Assembly (NCBI RefSeq): GCF_047948215.1
Contig: NC_134456.1
Coordinates: 53,847,459 to 53,911,458, forward strand
Length of the DNA stretch: 64,000 bases
Origin: Lycorma delicatula
Taxonomy: Eukaryota; Arthropoda; Insecta; Hemiptera; Fulgoridae
Direction of reading: 5' to 3'
Shown: positions 26,601-41,600 of the stretch, piece after piece
How positions within the stretch are numbered: position 1 is the stretch's first letter
How the letters are laid out: the number at the start of each line of letters is the position of its first letter
Notes under the pieces: generated by a model
What the model was told of the DNA's origin: nothing
The model's database searches: none
The model's input: the letters and a program-made list of their open reading frames with translations, nothing else
Translations under genes and position numbers: made by a program

Positions 26601-29600
26601 TTTTGAGAAATCTACATCAACAATGTTTTTCTTCAGTAGTCAAGAACAAGGCTAGTTTTCTTTGTCTTATTAATAAACAGAAAAGGAAATTTAATGCACT
26701 TTTATGTACTATTCTATATTAATCAGATATTATGTTAAATATTTCCTATTATTCTCTTTAAAAGAACCCCTTAAGGAAATAAAAATATAATAATAGCAAA
26801 TCTTAAATTTGACTCTTGATTAATACACTTTTCATAATGTACATGTTTTCATAACTAATACACTATATAATAAAAATTAATTACCTTGATTTTCAGGTGT
26901 GTACTTATACACTAGCATCGGTCCATGACAGTTTCTTCTCTTTTCTTCATCAGTCAAACGATCATATTTTGTAGCCATGGCACTTAATAAGCTGTCCTGT
27001 AAAATAAATACTAATGATATAGATTTTAAACAGTAACTAAAAACAGATTAATATATCAGGTTGTCTAAAATGTACTGAGCATTTGGAGGTCAAAATTGAG
27101 AAAATATTTACTGTTATTGAAAAGTAACATTATGAGACCATATATGCACCATTTTTTTTTATGAGCTTCTGTAATTTTTCTTGCATCACCATAATTCTGA
27201 TGCTACAGAGCCTTTATGATTTCTGATCAAAATATTATGACATGTGGATTTCACAGGCTTCTTTTGAAACTAACTTAACACATTCAGGGTGTTCTGCAGG
27301 GATCGAAACAAATAATAGTCTGATCGTGCTAGTTCATTAAAATGCATTAAAACCTCCCAGTAAAGTTCTCACAATTTCTGATGGGTCATTGAAGATGTAT
27401 GCAATCTGGTGTTATCAATGTGGTATACGATACTCTTTCTGTTGACCAATTCAGGCAGTTTATTTTAAATTGCTAGGTGCAATCACGCTAATTGTTGACA
27501 GTACAGGTCTGAGCCTATTAATCTGCCTAGTGGCAGCAGCTCATGTTGCATAATGTCCTCCCATTTCCACTAAACACACAGTGTATGATGTCCTTTCTGG
27601 GAGTCAGTGTGGGCTTTGCCACACACTGTGGTGCTTCTCCTTGCTTTGACCACGATATTTTTGCACACTGTTGACATAGGTTATCCACTTTTCATCAATT
27701 ATGATCAACCACTTCAGAAATGACCATGTTTTGTTATGAGTTTATTAAACAGTAGTAAACTGACAGGAACGTCGCTCATGGCATTTGCATCGATGGCATC
27801 CTGGCCAAGACAGACTGGAATATGTCAAAAGCCGTGGTTTTGAAGATGACCTTTGGTAAAGGCTAGTGGCTAAAGCCTTTGATAAGGGCTAGTAATGGAG
27901 GGGGTGGCTGAGGGTGGTGTCTTCCCACTACCGAGGGGGGGGGGGTTCATGATGTAGAGGCTACTTATTTTGTGGAACTGCTGCTAACAGTGGATAGTTG
28001 AAAAGAGCCTTTGGAATAAAGACTCAAAAAAGGATACAGTTTACATATTACTATTACTTACTTCATTAATGAATGGTATTAAAACGAGTGCTTCCCATTC
28101 ATGTTTTTTACCATTCATATCAGTCTTAAAATCAGTCGGATAAAAATCAATGATAGGTGAATCTTCATTAACCATCAATTCTTGAAATGGCTCTGGCAAC
28201 AATTTTTTGCTGTAACAAAAAAAAAATTAGAAGAATACCAGTCATTGTTGTGTAGGTAAGAATCATGGTAAATAAGATCTTTTTATATTCTTACTTTTTA
28301 AAATAATTGTCTCTTACCAAATTTTTCACACCTTAAAAATGGTTTAATATTTTAATGTCTTTAATCAAAAGTGACATCATTATGTAGTTAAATCAGTCAT
28401 ATGGAAACTGTACCTTTTTATTTTAGTGATCAATAGTAAACAGTTTATTAAATTTGGCTTTGGCCTTAACATTATATAACAAACAGATAATGAAAGTGTA
28501 ATGCAGAACTGATAATATTTAGTCAAAATAATGTAAAACTAAACCTGAAACACAATATAGATGATTCAACCATTTTATGCACATAAATAAGTTTAAGAAC
28601 TAAAAACAAGAAATTAAACAATTTAGAAATGAATTGTTTTTATCTCCATTAAATCTCTACCTTATGAGGAAGAAACAGCACATGTAATGCCAAATTTAAT
28701 AAAATTTATATGAATTTAAAAATTATTCCGATTTTTAAAAAAAAACTATAATGATTGTCATTTTTAAATGACAAATGTTCTAAGACCAAATTCACTGGAA
28801 AACAAATGCATTTTGTAGCATTCCATAGAATGCAACAATTTTTTTTGTTTTTTTCTTTTTTTTCGAATGATTAGATCTGGTGTAATGATAATAGTTAATT
28901 GTAATGAATTAATTTGAACCCAAAGGGTGATATCATACAATCATACAATTAACACCACAACCATATTGTTCCAGACTAAACTGTAAAAAGATCTTTCTTC
29001 AACTTTTAGATGAAATTAAACAAAATTTTAATTGAGCACCAGTTTTAATGAAAAAATTGGATCCTGAACTGTTCTACATGCATAAAATCATGATTATACT
29101 AGTCTATCATGGCCTTAAAACAAGGTATAATGTTTTCTTTTTCCAGTACACATATTCTCATGGGATACATTTGTAGTAAAAGCTTGTTTCATTGATAGTA
29201 GATATCAAATGAGCTAGGCCTTTTTCTATTACTTTAGCTAATAGTAGGGCAGTCTTTAACAATTGAAACATCTGTGCCTGTACTTCATCTACCATTTTTT
29301 TTAAATGATCAAACCACTCTCTACTTATTCACTTAATCACTGTTGCTTTAACATTTGAAGTATTGATAATGCCTTAACAGAAATTGTTGCAGGACACATA
29401 AGAAAACAGTCACATGTCTTGACTGACTGTTACATGAAACAGTCTATCTATTTCACTAACATTTGTTTTCTAATTTTGGAATAAGACTTTCATGCGTTCT
29501 CATTTTCTGGTGTACAAAATTATCATAAAAGTATGCATAAGGCAGAATAAAATTAAAAAATTAAATAACAGTAACAAAAAACAAATAAAATTAATAATTA

Positions 29601-32600
29601 AAACACACAATATCACAGATGAAAACATTTCTCATAGAATACAGTATAAATGTAAAGTAATTGACCCTGTAGGGGAAGACACCCACCAAGTGATAGTTGC
29701 AGTCGCCACGCCATCCCTAACCCTTATGGGCTTTACCAGAGAAATTGTACATTACACATCTGCTACTGTTAAAAGTATAAGGCGTTGAGCCCAATAACAT
29801 GTCTCGATATCTGTTAAGCTTTAGCCTATTCGCCCAAACAGGTGCCACATATAGCATAATTACCTTGCAGATGCTCTTATACAGGGTACTCATGGCCTTA
29901 CAATTAAGACCCCAATCAAGATTGACCATATGCCAAATATCAAAGAAGGCACTACAGGCCTTCTCTGAGACGTATTGAAGGTGCTTCTTGAATTGCATTT
30001 TTTCATCAAGAAACATCTCAAGGTACTTTTGAGCCTGAACGTATTTTATGCACTGGCCTGCCAACAAAACACGAACCTGCCACCTCACTGCCAAATGGCT
30101 TTTGAGGAGCATCATAGTGGTTTCACCGGGTTGAAAGTCATCTTATGTTGATGACCCCACAGCTCAAGCATTCTGCAAGCCGAGTGGGTCAGAACTCAAA
30201 CTCCCTCCACGAGCATCCTTTGACCAGCAGGAGCCCATCATCAGCATAAGCCACAACGCGACACCTGCTGGGCAACCTCAGCCACAGAAGAGAATCAGAT
30301 TCCACCACCTACAACAAAGGACCGAACATGCTGCCTTGGGGACACCCCTTGGACAGTGCCTTGCCTACCTCTTGGAGCAGCACATCCTGATCGCTTAAGT
30401 AACTTTGCATTACCTGCAATTCACTCACAGTGCATTCTCTTTTTTGCAGTTGATAAATGGCCAACGGCAACCACAAATTGTTAAACACCCCTGAAATGTC
30501 TAGGAAAATTTCAAGCACATATTCCATCTTACTGGTCGTCATCACACAAAGTATGTTCGCAGTACCTTTTCCGGGACAAACCAAATACTGGTTCTCCATC
30601 AGTAAGCCTCACAAGGTTAACCTCTCATTTATGCAAAGGTACAGAAGCTTTAGTTAGTAACATAAAGGTAGTAACATAAACAGCCTATATGACGAACTAA
30701 CAGTGGGATACTTGTAGCCACATTTAAACAATTTCCCTTTTTCCAACAAACCAGGAAGCATCCCCCAAACAATTTATTATAAATACGCATGATAATTCTC
30801 ATGATTACCCGTACCGAGTAAACAAGGAAGGAGCTCTCCTACCTAAACTACAGATGGCTTAATGCACTTCGGCCTCAATAATCTCCAAGGACAATGCTCC
30901 ACTACAAAAATGAGCAACCTCACGTTACACCACAAATGGTATGCGGTCTCCCCAGCTTCGTCAAGCAGTAAATCGTCAAGTAATTTGTGTAACTCCAGAA
31001 GTATCTGAAACCACACCAAACCTGGTTGGGAGAGTAGAAAGAAGATTGTCCTTCCTTCGTTTATGTCCCAAAACCCTATATACGACTCCCCAGGGATCCT
31101 TGTTCCCCTATGTAAAATGACTATGGCCATATACTAATGGAGAAATAAATGACAAATAACAATAACGGAAATCTAAATTAAAACAAAAGAATTACCATCT
31201 GACATACACTAAATAGCATAACATAAAAATAAAAAAAATGCATTACAGTTATTATTAAATATTTAAATACAAATGCATGGCCTGAAAAAACAGCAAGACA
31301 TTTGATAACATCATCATGTTTCCTAAAATAAATTTAAATTTCTGACGCAGTGCCATACAGCAGACATAGTCCAGAAGGAGGTGGCATACAGTTAGTCGGT
31401 ATCCACAGTGAACACAAGCAGGTGGAGTGCTCTAGAGTTGAGATGTCCATGAGTGAGTTTAGTGTGCCCTATTCATAAAAGGTAAATAATCACCTCCTCT
31501 TGACAGTTATTCCTGCATGAAGAACTCCATAGTGTCATAGTGTTCTTAACTGAGTAAAGTTTACTGTTGATGGTAACATTACGTTTTCATTGCCATTCAT
31601 CATAAATCACTCTTTTCAGAAATCAGACATCATCATCCAAAACAATGAAAAATTGACAAGATCATCCAAATAGTGAAAGCAGGCTACAAAATAAGCCTCT
31701 TTTACTGCAATATCAGCATGCTCATTACCTGAGATTTCGATATGGCTGGGGACCGAGCAGAAACTCACACTTGTGTTACTCAGAGTCATTCCTGAAATAA
31801 CAGACTGAATCTCATGGACAATAGTATGTAGATTACATATCACTAATTGTCTGCTAGGCACTCACGGAATCTGAACAGACAAGTACATGTCGAAATATTG
31901 GGCTAATTATATTTAAGGCCCTATTAATAGCCTACAGCTCCATGACGAAAGCACTGATGATGCTGGGAAGGCCAAACATGTATGTTCTATTGCCAACCAC
32001 AAAAGCACAATGAACAGAATTATCATATGTTTGAATTAATCTGGATAAACCAATGATTCTCAGCCTTTTTAAATCTATGACCTCTAAAAATTAAAAAAAA
32101 TATATAATAATATTTCATAACCCTCCAATCCTAACCCAATGAAACCTTGTTAAAACTATTTAGCTGCGTTGACAGCGGCAGGTATGAACAAACGTGTATA
32201 GTGTACAAACATGAACAATTTACAGGTTCCAACTTGATGTGAATGTGCTCCTTCTAATTGATCTGCTTGCTTAACATTCGTTGTGAGAACATCACGTTTG
32301 AACAAGCAATATAAAATTTAAAAAGGAACTGCAGAACAGTTTAGTTTTGAATGTGAAGAGTGCATCTGGAGCCTTTATTTAAGTTTTTAAAAGCGTAGTT
32401 ACATTGCACATAATAATTATTATTGAGGTTTCAGTGTTTTAGTGTGTGGTCTAATGGTATAACCATTTGTGAAAATTTTGTTGCAGATGCTAAGTTACCA
32501 GTTGAGATTCATGACCAGCTCATCGAAACGTTTGCCAATAAAACGTTACAACTACAATTCACATCTGATGATTTAAATGTGTTTTGCTTGCTCGTTGAAG

Positions 32601-35600
32601 TGAAAATAGAAATTTAGTCACAAAAGCTATAAATCTCTTTTGCCATCTTACCTCTGTGAAAAGGGTTATTTGTCTATAGTTGCACTAAAAACTAAATATA
32701 GGAATCGTCTTTTATGATTTGATAAAATCTCCTTTTGTGTGTTTCTAACATAGATGCACTAATGGAGAAACTTTTAAATTAAGAACAAATGCAAAGATCT
32801 CATTAATTTATTTTCTTTACATGTGTACTACTTATAAATGTAAGTAAAATCTTTATAATAAATGATTTTTTCCTCATAAAATGATTTCATTATTGTTTGT
32901 GTATAAAGTTGTAGGCTAATTTCATGAACCGTCAGGGTGAGAAACGCTGTTATGGACTATAGCACCTGAATTCTTGTAATTAAAAATATTATAAAACTCT
33001 TGTTGCAAGAGAACCAGATTCCTATATTGTTTAACAATATCAACAGAGACTAAAGCAATAATTTACGATTGAAAGCTAACAAGAGGGGTAATAACATTGA
33101 GTAATAGTGAGAACTGAAGGTAATGGTATATTTAAAAATAAGAAAAGGCACTGAGCTGTGATGCCTAGCAGGGCAGTAGATCTCAGGTCTTAATCGGTAT
33201 CTGAAACCGATTAAGATGTGGGTTGGAGAACACACCATCAAAGGTAGGATGATTTTGTAGCACTTTAATGCGAGCTACATAGAAGCAATCATTTGGTGTC
33301 GCATCTATACCAAAGAGATGGTGGGTGCACTACTGCCCACTAGAAGACTTACCATGGGGCTTGAACGAAAAGCACCCGTAACAAGATGACAATTGAATAA
33401 ATTACATCGAGCATCCAAAGAGCAGTGGCTTATGTAGACAAATAAGCCAAGCAGCCATAGTCCAAGCAGGAATGGACCAGTGCAACATCCTAGCAATCAT
33501 TGATCAGCATCCTGAGTATTAGATAGTACTCTCACTATGACTAGCATTTTTAAACATTTTATTTTCAGCTCCTTTAAATGTGCTAGACATCAGTCACTGG
33601 TCAAACCACAATCCTAAAAACCTAACCTACCTGGATGGTTTAATTGGCTCACCTAATATTGAGAATAAATATGTTCCCTTAATCAGGGAAAACATGTTTT
33701 CTCTGGGGAAAAGGTGAAGCCAATTGTTTTACGCCATGATTCTAAATGAGTTATTGTGCTTTGGAGCAGTCTCTCGGCAGTAGCTAAATATCTAGACGCA
33801 ATGTAAATTGAAAAATAAAGTTACAAACAATTGTTGAAAACAATCTACAAGTAATGAACAAATAATAGGTTTTTCCAAACAGTTTACTATAGTATTTATG
33901 GCCATGGCAAACAAGTTAATACTTAGAACACTTCTGCGTGGTTTACAAGTTTTCCAGTGTAAAATTGTCTGTTATCATTGTTCCAACTTGAAAGAATCAT
34001 TACTGAGGAAACTCCTGATGAATACAACATTCCCTTACATACCCCATTCCTGCAGTGTATTTAGTAATCCTCTCCTCCAAAGCAAGTTGTATGCCTTTTG
34101 GATACTGAAAACTACAGCAATGAGGAATTGGTGAACTAGCAAGGTGTTTTGAATAACAGTTTCCAGCGACTACACAACTGATACATGATCTACCTTGGCG
34201 GAGACTACATTGCTCAGGGGCAATTAGGGCATTACTTTCAAGGTACCACATTAGAAAATGGTTTACCTTCCATTCCATCAACTTGCACAAAACTGGTCAA
34301 GACAAAAATATGATAACTTTAAGGGTGATTTGTCTTTACCAGGTTTCAGTATGGGAATCGCCAATTGCTTCTGACCAAGAAGCTGGAAAAACCTAGTCAG
34401 AAAACATTTTATTGTAAATAGAAAAAAGATGTGATAATGCAATATCTGGGAGGTGAAATAACATAATGAGCCTGATACAATGCTTCATTGTTATGAAATA
34501 CAATGTTTGGAAATAAAATACAATAAAATATAAACGGTTAAACTAATGTTAAACTCAAAGGGCATACAATTGAAAAAAGGGAAGTTTTGAATTTTAGAAT
34601 GTAATAAATGCATTTTAGAAAAAAGTCAAAAACATGTAAACATAGACAGTAATAAAATTGCCTTTTTCTTTCAGCAACTTGTCAATTACTTATTTTTAGT
34701 AAATTAAGAAGGTTGTTGCACCAAATAAATGTAAAACAGGAGGGGTCTACTACATTTATCTCAAATAAGAGGTAATTTGACAACTTGCATCAATCCCACT
34801 CCTTTAGTATACTTCTGTAAGCTAAGCCCTGATAGACTGAATTTCAGAATACTGTAATGCAGAAATTCAATTACAAGTATTTATTTCAATTCAAACAGTA
34901 AGACTGACATAATTTTTGTGAAAACTTTTTATAAAAAAAAATTCATCGTATGAATTTTTTTAAATTTATTTAAAAATAAATATTATTTTTTAAATAAATT
35001 TAAATTTTGGACCGTCCATCATGAGTGTGATGTTCTGGTGGTGGGGGCAGACACAAACTGTATGAGTCCTGGATGCAACAGCCAAGATATACCATTTTGA
35101 ATGGAGGTCAAAACAGAAATCTGATCTTCCAATTTTTTCCTCAAGGTTTTCACTTTTAAAGGAGACATACAATTCATTTAAGTTTATCACAACAAGGCGC
35201 TTTTGCTTATACACTTTGACACCACCAACATGTGTGCTAATACAATCCTTTTTACCAGGAGATAGCCTGCTGCTATTATTGTCATCTTCATAAAATAACA
35301 CAACTGTTTTAATTGTGTCGTTACTAATTCCTGTTTTATGTCTTTTACCTAACTCCAGTAGAATGCCTTGCTCATTAACTAATTTTTTAGGAAGTCTAAA
35401 CAAACGGTCAGACACATTGAACTCTGATGTAATTTTAGATCTGGCCCAAGATTGGGGAAGTAAACTGATAATTTTAACACATTTTTCTTTAGTTTTAAAA
35501 TAAGATCATCATATTCATGTGAAGAATAAAAATTAACACATCATTCTCTTTTGAATGACCGTACTTTATGGGTTAAAACTCCACAAATTGTAATAATCAC

Positions 35601-38600
35601 ATATATTTTTATTTCACATCATATAATAAATAATTAAATTAGTTTGAATACTATACCAATAATAATAATAAAAATAACAAGTATTATACCTACCTAGCAG
35701 CTGGTAAAACGGCTAACAATTGTTGAAATGGTAAAAATGGTTCTCCAAGTTCAAATTCTAAGACAATGTTTTTAAAATCAGTAATATCAGAAATAAAAGG
35801 TGCATAATGATGTGGGTAAAACCAAGACCATGAACAACAGCCATTGTAATAGTAATTTAAATTCCACTGAATTGCCCTTACATAGCCTTCAGCTTGCAAA
35901 CGCAACACATCTCTGTTAAAATTAAATAAAAAATTATTAATCAAAATATAAAAGAAAGAAATAATTACATTTTATAAATAAAATAATTTGGTAGAAACTG
36001 AGCTTAGACACCAAAATTAAATCTGTCATCATTAAATAAACCTATGCATTTAAAATTCTATAACTGAACCGCTTCTCAGAAGTTTTAAAACAACAGGTGA
36101 AAGAGAAAAGTTAAAGAACTAAAGTTGTTTTTGTTATAAAAAAAAAATTACAATAATTTAAAACTAAATCAGCTAACGTACTCTAAGGTATGTTGAAACA
36201 ACAAACACAAGTATAACACTTATACTTGTGTTTGTTACCCAATGCAATCCGATCTGGGTAACAATGGATGACATTGGGAGACCACTGCAAACAAGCTTTC
36301 GAGTCCATGTCGACCAATACAGTTGGAGAAAATGTCAATCAACCAATCCTGTTCAGAGTTATCCCAGTGATATGGTGTACCATCTTCTTGGCTATAAAAT
36401 TCTTTGATCAATTTTGCAGTTGAAGAAAGTCATGTTGATAGCATATCAAAATAACCAACATATGTTGCTTGCTTGCTTCAGTGAAAAAAACAGCATGTAA
36501 ACTTGCTGTCTGTATATCGCATGGAAAACATTTAATTTTGGGAGTCCCTTTTGCATTGTAAGATTTCATGGGGATTTTCTGACCCTCCAGGTATGGTCAA
36601 TATAGGCACCGGTTTGGTCTAGTGGTGAACGCATCTTGCCAAATCAGCTGATTTGGAAGTCGAGAGTTCCAGCGTTCAAGTCCTAGTAAAGCCAGCTATT
36701 TTTACACGGACTTGGATACTAGATCGTGGATACTGGTGTTCTTTGGTGGTTGGGTTTCAATTAACCACACATCTCAGGTATGGTCGAACTGAGAATGTAC
36801 AAGACTACACCTTCATTCACACTCATACATATCATCCTCATTCATCCTCTGAAGTATTAACTAAACGGTAGTTACCGGAGGCTAAACAGGAAAAGAAAGG
36901 TATGGTCAATATATGTGATAACTTTTCTACTAAGATGAAATGTTGATTAATCACCAAACATAATATGATCAAAAAAGCCATAATTTTCATGCTGCAACAT
37001 TTTGAGTGCAAAGCTGGCACACACACTGCAGTCAGCAGGCTTCAAAGCTGTAAACTGTATAGACGCATATAAAATTTTAAGGTATTTCCTTAAAATTTTC
37101 CACACTGTCATCACCAGCATTGCTAGTTTGAAGATGGCCCTCCTAATAGAATTTTTAAAACTACGCAGGAAAGACTCCCTCACACAAAAAAAACCTTTTT
37201 CTTCAGACACCCTTCATTAACCCAAACTCTTCCCTTAGGATATTCAGGTGTATCAAACTAATTATGTCATCAACGAATGTAATTGTCACTTGGAAGATCA
37301 TAATTGAACTTCTAATGGAATATATTTTGACTTTAATTACTAATTTATATTTAGCAAACTGCAAAACAAAGAAGGCTTTCTGTAAGAAGTGACATTTTTG
37401 CTAGTGACACTGTTAAATAGAGAGACAAGGGCAGTCTATGATCAAACACACAATTTAGTGTCCTGTTAGCTCTTTAATTCTAGCTTTAAATCAACACTGT
37501 AAACCTCATCCAAGAAGTATTATAAATTAAAATACTAATATTATTTTTTTTTACAACCAGTATATTAATTAATACAATCAGATTTCAATCTATTTATTTA
37601 TATGAATAACTGCAACAGGCCGACATTAAACTGTAGTTCCTTTTTTAAAAAGATTATGATAATTTTCCATAAAAATTCCATGGAACTCAGCAACTTCAGG
37701 ATTTGTATTTTAAAGTACTGTATGTGTGACAATCTAAGCAGAATATATATTAGGAACCTAATATAAGAGCCACTAATGAATGTATGTTAAATGTCATAAC
37801 TCTAACGTTGTAAATGAGTTACAGGTCACTTCAGAAGATGAAAGACACACTACCTATTCGCAAGAACAAGCATACCTTGCCAGGTTTCCTACGGAGACTG
37901 AACAATAAAGATGTTTCTATTGCCTTTCCTCACTGAGAGTTGAATTCATTGACTCATGTCAGTATGCCAAGCCATCTGAAATGCAGATGATACTCTGCTT
38001 TACATCTGGGCCTTCACTTCGTTCACCACAGTGAGTGAACAACAGTAATACCCTCAAAGAATGCAAATCTCTTTTTTCTATTTACAGCTAAAATGCTTCA
38101 CCAGTTGTAAGAAGGAGATTAGATAGTATAAAGCAACAAAATAATTCTGTAGAAAACAATGCATTATATACGCAAACTCCACTCAGCAGGGAAGATCTAA
38201 CAACACTTACCACTAAACCAAGGAGCCAGTAGAGGGAAGGGATACTGTAATATCAATAACACGTAATTACTTCATTAAATAAATAAAAAGCTTGCCATGT
38301 AGCATCCAAAAATATACTTACGTTGTAACTTTGTCGTATTCAAGTTTATTAACATAATAATCATTTTTATGTTGATGAAATTCAGCAAATATTAAGGCAT
38401 CTTCAACTCCATCATCTTCATCATTACTAGAATAATAAATATCAAGTTCATCATTATCACAATCATTGTCAGCCAACATAATATTCGTTGACTGTATCAA
38501 AGCTGCCAAGTCAGGATCCTTTACAGATACTGTATCTTCATTTTTTGAACTACCTTCACCGGTAATCTTGTACTGAAAATAAATGTTTGATATTTTACTA

Positions 38601-41600
38601 CAATTGAATCAATATTACAAATATATACATCAAATGATTTAGTAAACTGCAAGTCAGTAATTACACTTAGGTAATACGTAATTCTTTACAAAAAAGATCG
38701 GCGGCAAAATTAAGTACATCGACTCTTGTGGCATATTAGTGCCTGATTTAGAGCTGAATTGCTCATTGTGCCCAAAATTAGATAAAGGATTTTTTTTTGC
38801 TGTAGTTTTAGTTATTTTTTTATCACAGGTTCAAACTGTATGCATCGGGTATAGCTGTCAAGCTATTTTAATCCATGTGTAATAAAACATTTAATGTCAA
38901 TAAAGAATTGATAAATTTTGTTCAATCATTTTTTTTGACACAATTATTTTGCATATACATTAACAATAAAAGGGGAAAAATTAATATTTGTTTACTTGGT
39001 TAAGGCAAGTAAAATTATTTCTGGTTAGATAAAAACTATGAAAACCTATCCACTCAGAGATTAGAGTTATCTATCTGCCTCTTTAAAATTCACTATTTAC
39101 TACTTTATAGCAGACAAAGGATCCAGAAAACAGTTAATATGATGATGCAAAAATAAGGATAAAAGTCCTGAATATGTGAACAAGAATGCATAAGGGCATT
39201 AGAGATAATATGAACAGAAAGTAGCTCAGTAGCAATTGATTTAAATAGATATTTTTAAATTAAAAACTCATAATTAATCAAACTGCAGAACTATGCACAA
39301 AATTATATAATTAAACAGAGAAAAAAGAATAAGACATATGAAGAAGATCTTTATTATCATAGTAGAAATTCATTCTACAACGATACCTGCATTAAAAAAA
39401 TAATAGCATTTTTTTAGAAGAACCAGTTGAAAACAAAACACATCTTTCAATTTATTCAGGTAATAATTAGATATCTTATTAAGACATTAAGTTAAAAAAT
39501 AAATAAATTTCAAGAAACATAAAATTTCACACATGCACATCAGTCTGACGAGGATGTTTGAAGTCATTGAAATCTGAATGTTATAATATGGCATTGAACT
39601 TTATACCTCAGGAAAAAGAAGTAGAAAAGAAACTACTGGAATGAAATTCTTACTTCTTAGGTATGTTATAAGTTTAGAAACTGTACTAGGATTGCAGTAA
39701 AATTCAGAAAACTGAATACACTTGAGTATCATTTGGCACAGCAAAATTATCAATACACAGGATTTTTTCTAAAAACACAATTCAGAGAATAAGAAACATT
39801 CTTTAGCTTTTTTACTGTAACAGTTAACATTATTGCACTGTTTAAATTTAAGAATGTGTCAACCACTCAATATCCTAACACTATATGATACTATATATTT
39901 GAAATACCTTCTTTCTCATCACTTTCCATTTTTTTTCTACAAATTTAATAGACTTTAAATTACAGCTAAATGGCAGTCAAATGACATTGTATTGAGTAAC
40001 ACATAGCTGTGAAGTACATCTGAATAACAATGAATGTTGTTTATAGGGTTTGTAGAGCATGACCAAGATTGGACCTAAATATGTCAAACCACTGGATACT
40101 GGATTATTGTAATTTTACTGTAGTTAAATAAGGATTGATTTTGACAAGAAAGAATCTATCCACAGAAATTAAACTATAACTGTAAATGATGAGTATAAAT
40201 GAAAGGTAAAATGTTATCTGATTATATCCAAGTTTTATCTAGTAGTTACTACCAAAATTTAGCAAGACCAAGAGCAAGATGCTAAAGGGATTGGAGGAAG
40301 ACATAAAATCTAATCTGCAAATCTAATCTGTTCAAAGTAGAAACTTATGACGTTATAAATATAACAGTTTAGTTTACTTACTTATAATCAATAGTTTTCA
40401 TGTTTTATACATTTGACTAAAAAACACATATCAGAACACTTTATCAACATTAATAAGTGATGATGAATGTTCTGGTGTCCTAAAATTTTATTAGAGATAT
40501 GCAGTTGTTATGGGTTTCCATTACTCACCAACTGCTTGTACTGATATTTGTCATTGTACAGATTAGTTAAAAAGCAATGCATATCATTAAGATCTACTCC
40601 AATATCTTACTGAAATAATTTATAATAAACATGAAATTTTAGGCATGTGATTTCAATTACAATTTTTTATTATATAATTTTTAGATAACATTAAAAAGTA
40701 TTTTTTTAACAAAAATTTAGCTGTTTGGTTGTCTTGATTAATTTTTCCAGTAGATAAACTGTTATTCTTTACAATAATCTTGTTTTATGACTTGGGATTC
40801 TGATTGTGTGTAAAAATAAAACATCTCAAATTTATTTTAATTATTATTATAATTAATTTATACTTTTATTTATAATTATAAAAAATAACACTGCCAAATC
40901 TAATTTTCTGAAGAGATAACATAGTCCTTGTTTGCCAGTACACTTTCACAGCTGAATTAATGTATATAAGGTAAACAAAACAGTAACGTCAACAGTTACT
41001 GACCGATCTAAACAGCGTTACGCTCAATCAATTGATTTTAAATGAATCCCACTTTTAAGGATTTACAGTATCTTAACTGCATAAAAAATGTATTAATATT
41101 GCTCAAATAAAAATTTATCCGCAACACTACAATTTTGTTGCAATAATAGATTATTCGCTACACAAAAGAGACAATTAGATCATTGTAAACAGGTATAATT
41201 TTTAAAAAATATTATTTCCAGTGTAATGATACTTATAATATTCTTCTGATGGTTCAAAACTTTCAAGTCATTTGACATTAATGGTTTCACTACAATTCTG
41301 TCATACAAATTTTTCCCCTACAACCTCTTCAAGGCTTAGTAAGCGACACTAACTATGCACGAGCGCCACTTCTTCTCTCATCATTCAGTAAATATGTTAT
41401 CACTAAGTACAATTGATTATGTTGTTGTGGTTCAGCTATCACATCCGGCCCTACATCAGCCAACGAGTATAACAATATTACCAAATCTTGACTTGTTTCT
41501 TCTGATTCTTGTCTGGCAAGTTCAGAGTTCTGTCTAGCTCATTCTGCATCTTATGTGACTTCTGCATTCTGACTGATTATGACCAACTCTGCCTAACCTA

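Noticed and set aside
32043..32957. 8-bp target duplication for the hAT derivative
   Set aside because: The flanking 8-mers ggataaac and ttatggac agree at only four positions, so no duplication is claimed.
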